From Caccovicinus sp051878975 (lineage in GTDB: Bacteria > Bacillota > Clostridia > Lachnospirales > Lachnospiraceae): DNA of 64,000 nt. This document shows positions 42,194 to 49,949 of the stretch, piece by piece; the first letter of the stretch is position 1; the number at the start of each line of letters is the position of its first letter. A model generated the notes under the pieces. It had not been told where the DNA came from and searched no databases. It saw only the letters and a program-made list of their open reading frames with translations. Position numbers and translations under genes: made by a program. Location of the stretch: contig JBJELD010000018.1 in assembly GCA_051878975.1 (NCBI GenBank), forward strand, positions 1 to 64,000, written 5' to 3'.

Positions 42194-43066
42194 ATGGAAC
42201 TTTTAGGAAGAAATGAACCATGCTGGTGCGGCAGCGGCTTAAAGTACAAGAAATGCCATCTGGAATTTGACGAAAAAATTGAAGAATTCCGGCGGAAAGG
42301 CTGCGTCGTACCGTCTCATAAAATGATCAAAACCCCAGAACAGATCGAGGGCATCCGGAAAAGTGCCAAAATCAACATTGCCGTCCTGGATTATGTGGCA
42401 GCGCACATCAGGGCCGGCATTACTACAGCCGAGATCGACCAGTGGGTCTACGACCAGACCACACAGGCCGGCGGCATTCCGGCTCCTCTGAATTATGAGG
42501 GCTTTCCCAACAGCGTGTGCACCTCAGTCAATGATCAGGTATGCCACGGCATCCCGTCTCCGGACGATGTGCTGAAAGAGGGTGACATCATCAACGTGGA
42601 TGTTTCCACCATCTATCACGGGTATTATTCAGATTCCTCCCGAATGTTCTGCATCGGGGAGGTTTCCCCGGAAAAGAAACGGCTGGTGGAGGTGACGAAG
42701 GAGTGCGTTCAGCTGGGACTGGCTGAAGTAAAGCCCTGGGGCTTTTTAGGCGACATGTCCCAGGCCGTTTATGATCATGCCGTGAAAAATGGCTACAGCG
42801 TTGTCCGCGAAATCGGCGGTCACGGTATCGGCCTGGAATTCCATGAAGATCCCTGGGTCGGCTACATTTACCGACGCGGCACGGAAATGCTTCTGGTTCC
42901 CGGCATGGTCTTTACGATTGAGCCCATGATCAATATGGGAAGAAGCGACATTTTCGTAGATGACAGCAACGGCTGGACCGTTTACACCGATGACCGCCTG
43001 CCTTCTGCCCAGTGGGAAATTCAGGTTCTGGTCACAGAAACCGGAAGCGAGGTTCTGTGCTATTAA
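42194..43066 (+). CDS. map: Type I methionine aminopeptidase with N-terminal SEC-C zinc motif
   Basis: 290 residues. The start EPCWCGSGLKYKKCH (about 8-22) is a SEC-C zinc finger. The peptidase domain holds INVDVSTIYHGYYSDSSRMF near 133 (two Asp metal ligands), GGHGIGLEFHEDPWV near 215 (His ligand), and FTIEPMINMG and WEIQVLVTETG (Glu ligands). It removes the initiator Met from new proteins. It lies on the plus strand between the two cobalamin runs and overlaps the end of cbiJE by four bases tail-to-tail. The SEC-C extension occurs in some Firmicute Map proteins and may aid ribosome association. Confidence 0.94.
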   Translation: MELLGRNEPCWCGSGLKYKKCHLEFDEKIEEFRRKGCVVPSHKMIKTPEQIEGIRKSAKINIAVLDYVAAHIRAGITTAEIDQWVYDQTTQAGGIPAPLNYEGFPNSVCTSVNDQVCHGIPSPDDVLKEGDIINVDVSTIYHGYYSDSSRMFCIGEVSPEKKRLVEVTKECVQLGLAEVKPWGFLGDMSQAVYDHAVKNGYSVVREIGGHGIGLEFHEDPWVGYIYRRGTEMLLVPGMVFTIEPMINMGRSDIFVDDSNGWTVYTDDRLPSAQWEIQVLVTETGSEVLCY

Positions 43067-44640
43067 ACCGGAGGCTCCCCATCCGGCAGAGCCGCATCGA
43101 TCTGCTGCGGGACGATCCAGGCTGCCGAAAGCTTCTCTATGGATCGCTCCAGCAGCTCCTCCGGGGAGCCGGAAAAAATCCGTTCCTCCTTATAGGACAG
43201 CCGCTCTCCCACCCAGATTCTGGCATCCTTCTGCCCGTTTTCAATCAGCTTTCTGCAGACTGCATGCAGCCGTCTGGTTCCGTCCAGCAAAAGAAAGCAC
43301 TCTGCCTGATCAGCCAGACTCCAGTCCATCTCCTCGTCTCTCCCGTGAAGACTGATGATCCGAACTTTTTCCCAGCTTTTTCCCAGCCTTGCAGCAAAAC
43401 AGGACAAAGACGAAATTCCCGGAATCATCCGGAACACAAATGCTCCGGATTCTTGTTCTGCCTTCTGAAGCATTCCCTGGGCACCGCTGAAAAATCCCAC
43501 ATCCCCGGAATACAGAATCACCGGATGGCGTACCCTGGGATGCTCCTTCAGCCAGGCAAGCATCTCTTCCGGCCGGTAGGTGAGGTATTCCAGCCGTTCT
43601 TTCTTTGTCTTTGTTTCCTCAAACAGCCGGCAGACCTCTCTTCCGCTTTCTACCATGCGGGAAGCACCCAGAAGCGCATCGCTGTCCAAGATCGCACGAA
43701 TCGCTTCTAATGTCATTTGCTCCGGATTTCCGCCGCCGATTCCGGCCAGGATCACTTCCCGGCATGTTTCCTGGCATTCTTTCCGGAAAACTTCGGAATC
43801 TTTCTCCCTGCAGGGTTCCATCAGCCACTGCTGAATCTCAGCCAGACTTTTGCCATTTTCCCTGATCGGACGTCCCACTATGACTACACAACAGCCCAAA
43901 TCCAGCGCTGCATCCACTTTCTCCTGAAAACCGCCTTCCCGCCCGGATTCCTTGGTAATCAGATAGGAAGCTCCGGCCGCCTGCAGCATGGCCCGGTTCA
44001 TCTCATAGGAAAAAGGACCCTGCACGGCAAAAATATGTCTTCCCTTCAGCCCGATTCCGGTGCAGGCCAAAATCCCGTCTTCAGACGGAAGCACCCGGGC
44101 AAAAATCCGCTCCGGCGCATCGGGAATTGCGGCATAGCGGAACAATTCCTTGCTCCCGGTGGTGACCAGCACCCGGCGATCCGGATGCAGAGCCAGCTCC
44201 TGCTTTAAAAATGCAATTCCCTCTTCCAGAGAATTCACAAAAACCAGTTCTTTCTTTTCCTGTTCCTGCCTTTTTTCTGCTTCCTCCTGTTCAGACTTTC
44301 TGACCAGACGGTGATAGCCGATTCCGGTACTCCGACAGGCCTCCCGGATCTGTTCAGACACTTCCTTCGCATACGGATGCGTCGCATCCACCACGGCCCA
44401 AAGCTTCTGTGTCCGGATCCACTGTACCATTTCCGAAGCCTCCATCCGCCCCTCATGAATCGTGATGCCAGGGTGCTCAAAAAGAAGCTGACGGCCGTAG
44501 GAGGTCGCCACCGAAATGGCCGCCGGTATCTCATGTTCCCGGCAGAACTCTGCCAGAAGCCGTCCCTCCAGGGTTCCTCCAAAAATGCCAAGCCTTGCTT
44601 CCTGCTGCCGGAAAACCGGCCGGTTGTCTTTTCTCTCCAT
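43063..44640 (-). CDS. Fusion: precorrin-6A reductase (CbiJ) plus cobalt-precorrin-7 C5-methyltransferase (CbiE)
   Basis: 525 residues. Residues about 15-275 are CbiJ: LGIFGGTLEGRLLAEF (NAD(P) site), DATHPYAKEVSEQIREAC near 85, and ILACTGIGLKGRHIFAVQGPFS near 190. From about 295 the SAM-methyltransferase CbiE begins with VILAGIGGGNPEQMTLEA, continuing with ILYSGDVGFFSGA. So reduction of cobalt-precorrin-6A and C5 methylation are on one chain, while C15 methylation (CbiT) is separate. Start was chosen where AGG is seven bases before an ATG (MERKDNRP); an ATG six codons upstream is poorly spaced. Last gene of the cbiG run. Confidence 0.9.
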   Translation of the reverse strand: MERKDNRPVFRQQEARLGIFGGTLEGRLLAEFCREHEIPAAISVATSYGRQLLFEHPGITIHEGRMEASEMVQWIRTQKLWAVVDATHPYAKEVSEQIREACRSTGIGYHRLVRKSEQEEAEKRQEQEKKELVFVNSLEEGIAFLKQELALHPDRRVLVTTGSKELFRYAAIPDAPERIFARVLPSEDGILACTGIGLKGRHIFAVQGPFSYEMNRAMLQAAGASYLITKESGREGGFQEKVDAALDLGCCVVIVGRPIRENGKSLAEIQQWLMEPCREKDSEVFRKECQETCREVILAGIGGGNPEQMTLEAIRAILDSDALLGASRMVESGREVCRLFEETKTKKERLEYLTYRPEEMLAWLKEHPRVRHPVILYSGDVGFFSGAQGMLQKAEQESGAFVFRMIPGISSLSCFAARLGKSWEKVRIISLHGRDEEMDWSLADQAECFLLLDGTRRLHAVCRKLIENGQKDARIWVGERLSYKEERIFSGSPEELLERSIEKLSAAWIVPQQIDAALPDGEPPV

Positions 44641-44644
44641 CCTT

Positions 44645-45376
44645 CTACCTGATTTCATATCCTCTCGGCGTCACCATATAGGGGCCGATCTTTCTTGTTT
44701 CCGAGTTTCCCACAAACACCGTGGTAAACATATCCACGTTCCGCTCCTTCAGTTCTGCAAGAGACAAAATTTCCATCTCCTGACCTTCCCGTCCAATGTT
44801 GGACACGATTCCGCATACCGTATCTGCCGCTTTGTATCTCATTAAAAGCTCACAGGCCATTTTCAGATAGCCGCTCCGCTTTTTGCTGGACGGATTGTAG
44901 ATGCAGATCACAAAATCTCCCTCTGCCGCAGCGCGAAGCCGTGCCTGGATCCTTTCCATGGGCGTCAAAAGATCGCTTAAGCTGATCACTGCAAAATCAT
45001 GAGTCAGCGGCGCTCCCAGCACCGCTCCGCCGGCCAATGCCGCCGTCACTCCGGGAATCACCTTGACCCGGACTCCCGGATAGTCCGCAAGCAGTTCCAG
45101 AATCAGCCCGGCCATCCCGTACACGCCGCTGTCTCCGCTGCACACCATGGCCGTTTCCCGCCCCATGGCTGCCTGCTCCAGCGCCATCCTGCAGCGCGTT
45201 TCCTCCTGCCGCATCGGTGTTGTCAGAAATTCCTTGTCCGGGAAATGCTTCCGTACCAGTTCCACATAAACCGTATAGCCGGCAATCACAGAGCACCGCT
45301 CCAGGGCGTGTACTGCCTCCAGCGTCATGTTTTCATAAGCCCCCGGTCCGATTCCAACCACATACAAATCCGCCAT
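44645..45376 (-). CDS. cbiH: Cobalt-precorrin-3B C17-methyltransferase
   Basis: 243 residues, tetrapyrrole methylase family. GIGPGAYENMTLEAVHALE (about 8-26) and CSGDSGVYGMAGLILEL (about 78-94), then PGVTAALAGGAVLGAPLTHDF, identify CbiH/CobJ, which methylates C17 and contracts the ring. The start MADLYVVGIG is inside the cbiF end; a longer in-frame start extends further back into cbiF. It overlaps cbiF by 44 bases, an unusually large overlap. Confidence 0.93.
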   Translation of the reverse strand: MADLYVVGIGPGAYENMTLEAVHALERCSVIAGYTVYVELVRKHFPDKEFLTTPMRQEETRCRMALEQAAMGRETAMVCSGDSGVYGMAGLILELLADYPGVRVKVIPGVTAALAGGAVLGAPLTHDFAVISLSDLLTPMERIQARLRAAAEGDFVICIYNPSSKKRSGYLKMACELLMRYKAADTVCGIVSNIGREGQEMEILSLAELKERNVDMFTTVFVGNSETRKIGPYMVTPRGYEIR

Positions 45377-46160
45377 TTTCCTGCCTGTCCTCTCTTTCAT
45401 CCATTCCTTTGCTTTTCCGATACTCCGTCTCAAAACCAGGGTCATACAGCCTGGACCGCAGATATCCTTTCTGGGCCACTGCATTTCCTACAAGAATCAA
45501 CGCGGTCTTCCGGATGCCTTCCTTTTCCGCCTCCTCTGCCAGACCGGCGACGCAGCAGCAAAGGATCTTTTCCTCCGGCCAGGTTGCCTTATACACAATC
45601 GCGGCCGGCGTATCCGGCTGATATCCTCCGGCCAGCAGCTCTTTTGTCAGCTCCGGCAGCAGACCGGTGCTCAGAAAAATGACCATCGTCGCCTGATGAG
45701 CAGCAAAGGAACGGATACTCTCCCGCTCTGGCACACCGGTCCGTCCTGCCATCCTGGTGATCACCACGCTCTGGGAGACTTCCGGAAGCGTATACTCCAT
45801 CTTCAGCGCCGCAGCCGCACCGCAGAAGGAACTGACCCCCGGACAGATTTCATAGAGAATGTTCCGCCGGTCCAGTTCATCCATCTGCTCCCGGATCGCC
45901 CCGTAAAGGCAGGGATCACCGGTATGCAGCCGGACTGTCGAAAGTCCTTCCTGCTCGGCCTGTTCGATCTGCCCGATGACCTCCTCCAGTGTCATTTCCG
46001 CGCTGTTGAAAATCCGGCAGCCGTCTTTTGTCTCCTTCAACAATGCTGGATTTACCAGGGAACCGGCGTAAATCACCATATCTGCACGCTGCAGAAGCCG
46101 CAGTCCTCTCACTGTGATCAGATCCGGTGCGCCCGGTCCTGCTCCCACAATATATACCAT
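45333..46160 (-). CDS. cbiF: Cobalt-precorrin-4 C11-methyltransferase
   Basis: 275 residues, tetrapyrrole methylase fold. MVYIVGAGPGAPDLITVRG at the start, LHTGDPCLYGAIREQMDEL near 78 and PGVSSFCGAAAALKMEYTLPE near 109 are CbiF/CobM signatures. It methylates C11 of cobalt-precorrin-4. Start follows AAGGAG. About 20 residues longer than usual at the C-terminus (after SRLYDPGFETEYRK), where the frame runs over the cbiH start. Confidence 0.94.
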   Translation of the reverse strand: MVYIVGAGPGAPDLITVRGLRLLQRADMVIYAGSLVNPALLKETKDGCRIFNSAEMTLEEVIGQIEQAEQEGLSTVRLHTGDPCLYGAIREQMDELDRRNILYEICPGVSSFCGAAAALKMEYTLPEVSQSVVITRMAGRTGVPERESIRSFAAHQATMVIFLSTGLLPELTKELLAGGYQPDTPAAIVYKATWPEEKILCCCVAGLAEEAEKEGIRKTALILVGNAVAQKGYLRSRLYDPGFETEYRKSKGMDEREDRQENGGFVCGWNRTGGL

Positions 46161-46175
46161 CTGTTTTCTCCTTCC

Positions 46176-47348
46176 TTATTTATGGTAACGCCAAAGCATC
46201 TGCTCCGCGCCGGAGGTCATCCCCAGAATGCCCCGGTCCTTCGTAAACAGCACTGCCTCCACTGTAAGGGAATCTCCGGCCCGTCTTTTCAGGTTTCGCT
46301 CGATCCGCTCCATGGCCATCGCCATCACAGCCGGCCGAAGTCCTTCTGTCTCCTCCAGAAGCCCCAGTGCTTCCTCTACCGTTACACAGTTTAAGATCCT
46401 GCCGGCCAGCTCCCCCGGCGCCCCGCAGGCCGCCCCATAAGCTGCCAGACACTCCATCCGGCCGTCTGCCCAGGAGGAATGCGTATTCATCACACCGGCG
46501 GCAACCTTCAAAAGCTTCCCTGCATGGCCGATCAGCAGAATGCTGTGAATTCCGTACTCCACAGCATAATCCATGGCATTCCCAATAAAGTTGCTGCATT
46601 TTACCGCCTGAGAAAGCGAAAGCCCCAGCTTTTCAGCTGCAAATTGTTCCCCGTAATTTCCGGGCACCATAAGAAGCTCCCGTTTCCCCTCCTCGGCTCT
46701 CTGACGGATCTCCAGCCGGATGGTTTCCAGCAGAGCCGTCTCGCTCATAGGCTCCACGATCCCGCTGGTTCCCAGCACGGAAAGTCCTCCTGTAATGCCA
46801 AGCTGCGGGTTAAACGTTTTCGCGGCCAGACGCTCTCCCTCCGGAATCTCAATCGTAATACAGATTTCTCCGGTCACGCCGCAGCTCTCGCAGACAGCAG
46901 CCGTCTGTTCAAAAATCATGCTTCTCGGGACCGGATTGATGGCCCACATTCCGGGCGGACAGCTTAATCCGGCCCGGGTCACCCGGCCGATTCCCTGTCC
47001 GCCCTGCAGATACAGCGTCAGTTCCTCCCGCTGAAACATATAGCATGACTCCCTCGACTCCGGAGGCTGTTTCGACACGCAGACCGAAACCAGCGCTCCG
47101 TTGGTCACATCCGGATCATCTCCGGAAAACTTGATCACGCCGCACCGGGCCGATTCTCCGTCCGTTTCCCACTGTACCACCGGAATCCGGACCCGGATCC
47201 CCTTTGGCGTCAGAAGGGGGATCTCTTCAAGCTTTTTTCCCTGAAACAAAAGAACCGATGCCGCACAGGCCGCAGCTGCGCCGCAGCTTCCGGTGGTATA
47301 ACCTCTTCTTAACCGTTTCTGATTGACATAGACATACTGTTCGTCCAT
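46176..47348 (-). CDS. cbiD: Cobalt-precorrin-5B C1-methyltransferase
   Basis: 390 residues. The CbiD signature is LRRGYTTGSCGAAAACAA (about 13-30), followed by GDDPDVTNGALVSV near 79, GIGRVTRAGLSCPPG near 115 and GTSGIVEPMSE near 193. It methylates C1 in the anaerobic pathway and is not related to aerobic CobF. Start follows GGAGGGAGGAG. Second gene of the cbiG run. Confidence 0.94.
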   Translation of the reverse strand: MDEQYVYVNQKRLRRGYTTGSCGAAAACAASVLLFQGKKLEEIPLLTPKGIRVRIPVVQWETDGESARCGVIKFSGDDPDVTNGALVSVCVSKQPPESRESCYMFQREELTLYLQGGQGIGRVTRAGLSCPPGMWAINPVPRSMIFEQTAAVCESCGVTGEICITIEIPEGERLAAKTFNPQLGITGGLSVLGTSGIVEPMSETALLETIRLEIRQRAEEGKRELLMVPGNYGEQFAAEKLGLSLSQAVKCSNFIGNAMDYAVEYGIHSILLIGHAGKLLKVAAGVMNTHSSWADGRMECLAAYGAACGAPGELAGRILNCVTVEEALGLLEETEGLRPAVMAMAMERIERNLKRRAGDSLTVEAVLFTKDRGILGMTSGAEQMLWRYHK

Positions 47349-47390
47349 GCGATTCTCCTCCCTCCGGACCATGCTCTTTCCCGGCAGCTG

Positions 47391-48509
47391 TCAAAACTCC
47401 AGCTGCCACCGGGCCTGCGCCGCAGCAAGCGTCATTTTATCCAGCTGCTCCTTCGGCAGAAACAGCCGACCTTTGCTTTCCAGTACCGCAGCCCGCTCAC
47501 ATACATTTCCCACACCCACCGTTTTTTCCACAAAATCTGAATGGGCAAAGCTTCCTTCCACTGCCCTTAATTCCTCCGCCGTAAACCAGGAAAATTCCCA
47601 TCCCCGGCTTTGACACAGAGCCAGCAGCGCCGGTTCCTCCTTTTTCTGCGCGGCCGTCGCAGCGCCTTTTACTGCCTGCGGCCAGATGCTGTGCTTTTCA
47701 AGCCAGGCATCCACCTGCGCCTGCAGGTGCCCTGCATCGATTCCTCGCCTGCAGCCGATCCCCAGCGTAAGGATTTTCGGGACCAGCCAAAGATTCCTTC
47801 CCGCTTCTTCCCGGCTATCCTGCAGCTTGGATTTTCCACTGCTTTGCAGCCCGGCCTTCCATTTTGCTGCCTCCGGCCTGCGCACGGCAACAAACAGATT
47901 CCGTTCACAGACGGTGCCCTCCAAAAATCCCTGAGGCACAATTCCTTTCACCGGAAAATCCGAAAAAAATCCAACCGGACGCCCCGCCAGAATATCCGCT
48001 GAAATCTGTTTTGCTGCTTCCCGGTCTGAAATCCAGAGTCCTCGCTCCCGCGCAAATACATCCACCGCAAATTTCTGCTCCACATCGGTAGCAGTTGTGA
48101 TGACCGGAACCGCACCGGTACATTCCGAGATCAGAAGCGCCAGTTCATTCGCTCCGCCTACATGCCCGGACAAAAGCGGAACAGCAAACTGCCCGCTCTC
48201 ATCCACCGCCACGACCGCCGGATCCCGGAATTTGTCCGCAATCCACGGCGCAGCCGCCCGGACCGCAATTCCGACTGCACCGATAAAAAGAATCCCTTCC
48301 GATTCTTCAAACTGTTTTTTTGTCCACTCAGTTAATGTTTCCGGAACCGCACACAGACCAAAATCCTCCGGTCTTGCCCCGCGGCATTTCAGATATCCGC
48401 AGCATTGGACTCCGGCCTTTTCAAGTCCCCGTTGAATCTTCCGACACAGTCCGGCACCCGTCTCCGTAAAGCAGATTGCCGAAATCCTGGTCCCTGATTT
48501 CCACCTCAT
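47391..48509 (-). CDS. cbiG: Cobalt-precorrin-5A hydrolase
   Basis: 372 residues, two-domain CbiG. The N-terminal part has ILFIGAVGIAVRAAAPWIADKF near 74 and PLLSGHVGGANELALLIS near 111; the C-terminal part has LTLGIGCRRGID near 247 and the ending typical of the CbiG C-domain. It opens the lactone and releases the C2 fragment as acetaldehyde. Start ATG with GAGGA at eight bases; an ATG three codons upstream has the site too near. First gene of the second cobalamin run. Missing from the window are cbiK/X, cbiL, cbiC and cbiP. Confidence 0.93.
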   Translation of the reverse strand: MRWKSGTRISAICFTETGAGLCRKIQRGLEKAGVQCCGYLKCRGARPEDFGLCAVPETLTEWTKKQFEESEGILFIGAVGIAVRAAAPWIADKFRDPAVVAVDESGQFAVPLLSGHVGGANELALLISECTGAVPVITTATDVEQKFAVDVFARERGLWISDREAAKQISADILAGRPVGFFSDFPVKGIVPQGFLEGTVCERNLFVAVRRPEAAKWKAGLQSSGKSKLQDSREEAGRNLWLVPKILTLGIGCRRGIDAGHLQAQVDAWLEKHSIWPQAVKGAATAAQKKEEPALLALCQSRGWEFSWFTAEELRAVEGSFAHSDFVEKTVGVGNVCERAAVLESKGRLFLPKEQLDKMTLAAAQARWQLEF

Positions 48510-48588
48510 CCGTTCCATCCTCTATATTCCCGTTTTCTATCCATCCTTTTCTGTTCTGCCGCATCCTTTGTCTGGCACAAGCAGTCCT

Positions 48589-48617
48589 ATTATAGCAAAA
48601 AAAAGGATACCGCACAA
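48589..48617 (-). promoter_or_regulatory. Promoter for the cbiG run
   Basis: TTGTGC and TATAAT with 17 bases between, overlapping the U run of the upstream spore-gene terminator. No B12 box was found between this and the gene. Confidence 0.72.
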
Positions 48618-48656
48618 TCTCCTGTCTCAGCTCCAACAGAAAACTTTGCGGCATCC
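48605..48656 (-). terminator. Terminator after the spore protein gene
   Basis: Arms GGATGCCGCA and TGCGGTATCC form a 10-bp stem with one wobble; eight T follow on the minus strand. Confidence 0.8.
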
Positions 48657-48669
48657 CAGCCAGCTGCTT

Positions 48670-48891
48670 TCATCCTTCTCCTGACTCCAGCGCTTCTCTT
48701 TTCAGTTCCTTTTTTCGTTTTGTAATCAATCCGCCGATGCGTCCGCTCTCCTTGGCGGTCAGGCTTCTCCAGCCTCCGTTCACTACTTTATCTGCAAGCC
48801 CCAGCTCTGTGGCTATCTCAAATTTCAGAACTTCCTCCGGCTTCATATGTTTCGGATCAAATACATCCTTCTCTTTCTTCTTGTTCGACAT
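48670..48891 (-). CDS. Small acid-soluble spore protein, alpha/beta type
   Basis: 73 residues. The core LKFEIATELGLADKVVNGGWRSLTAKESGRIGGLITKRKKELK (from about residue 21) follows the alpha/beta SASP pattern: an EIA-E-G segment with its Glu-Ile, and the second block SGRIGGLITK. These proteins coat spore DNA against UV and are degraded by Gpr on germination. Start after AAAGGAG at nine bases; a longer frame of 38 residues upstream is not supported. This form, with GW in the linker, is common in Lachnospiraceae. No sigma-G promoter was recognised by eye. Confidence 0.82.
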   Translation of the reverse strand: MSNKKKEKDVFDPKHMKPEEVLKFEIATELGLADKVVNGGWRSLTAKESGRIGGLITKRKKELKREALESGEG

Positions 48892-48985
48892 GAATCGTAC
48901 ACTCCTTTTCCCAGGAACACTTTTTCCGTACCGCGGAAAGCATTTCCTGTAATCCACAGTCAGAGTGTACCCCTTTTCCGGGGAA

Positions 48986-49087
48986 TTATACGGCACCTGT
49001 CTCATTTACGATAAATTCTGCGGAATAATGATCGCCGCAATCAGATAAGCCACAATTCCCGCAGCAGGCTTCTTTTTTATTCTTCAT
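48986..49087 (-). CDS. Possible 33-residue Cys-rich peptide overlapping the pflA end
   Basis: An ATG inside the last codons of pflA, with GGGGA about seven bases earlier, opens a frame of 33 residues containing CCGNCGLSDCGDH, a cluster of four cysteines and a histidine. It would be translationally coupled to pflA and could bind a metal. A second overlapping frame in the same stretch reads KKPAAGIVAYLIAAIIIPQ, hydrophobic but with no proper start. Only one, or neither, is real. Codon use is not decisive. Confidence 0.3.
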   Translation of the reverse strand: MKNKKEACCGNCGLSDCGDHYSAEFIVNETGAV

Positions 49088-49862
49088 CCAGATATCCCCG
49101 GTAATCCGCCGTGTGCAGAAGCTGGTTCACATACGTTACCCGCTCTTTTGCCGGGGGCTCAATGCCGGCCAGCGGATACGGAATCCGAAGCTCTTCCCAC
49201 TTGAAAATGCCAAGCGTATGGTACGGAAGCACATCGAAGCGCTTTACATTCTTTAAAGACTTCACAAACTGATCCAGCTGAATCAGATACTCATCATAAT
49301 CGCTCCGTTCCGGCACCAGCACATGGCGGATCCACACCGGTTTTCCGATATCCGACAGAAACCGCGCCATGTCCAGAATGTTTGCATTGTCATAACCAGT
49401 CAGGCGTTTATGCTGCTCCGGATCCATATGTTTGATATCCAGAAGCAGCAGATCCGTCACCTGCATCAGCCGCCTGAATTTCCCAAAAAACGGCTCCTGT
49501 CTGGTAAAAGGCTGCCCTGCCGTATCGATGCAGGTATGAACGCCTTCTGCTTTGGCTCTGGTAAACAGGTCAATCAGGAAATCGATCTGGAGCAGCGGCT
49601 CACCGCCGCTCACGGTAATTCCGCCCTTCTGTCCCCAATAGCTTCGATATTTCAACGCCCGGTCCAGAAGCAGCTCTGCCGTAAATGGCTCGCCGCCGTG
49701 GCGATGCCAGGTATCCGGATTATGGCAGAACTGGCACCGAAGCCGGCAGCCCTGCATAAAAATCACAAACCGCACGCCCGGACCATCCACCGAGCCAAAT
49801 GACTCCACGGAATGGACAAAGCCAACCGCACTGTTCTGCTTCTTTTCCGAAGTCCCCTCCAT
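49077..49862 (-). CDS. pflA: Pyruvate formate-lyase activating enzyme
   Basis: 261 residues, radical SAM. The 4Fe-4S motif is CRLRCQFCHNPDTW (Cys at about 39, 43 and 46), VSGGEPLLQIDFL follows near 84. It abstracts hydrogen from the PflB glycine to create the active radical under anaerobiosis. Start after AAGGAG. It lies 87 bases after pflB on the same strand and may share its promoter. Confidence 0.96.
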   Translation of the reverse strand: MEGTSEKKQNSAVGFVHSVESFGSVDGPGVRFVIFMQGCRLRCQFCHNPDTWHRHGGEPFTAELLLDRALKYRSYWGQKGGITVSGGEPLLQIDFLIDLFTRAKAEGVHTCIDTAGQPFTRQEPFFGKFRRLMQVTDLLLLDIKHMDPEQHKRLTGYDNANILDMARFLSDIGKPVWIRHVLVPERSDYDEYLIQLDQFVKSLKNVKRFDVLPYHTLGIFKWEELRIPYPLAGIEPPAKERVTYVNQLLHTADYRGYLDEE

Positions 49863-49949
49863 CTTCCCATTCTCCTTCCAGCCTGATTTTCCTCTGTTTT
49901 TTGTGATCTTCTGTGATCTCCGTCCTTTTAATACGTTCCAGCCAGTTGC

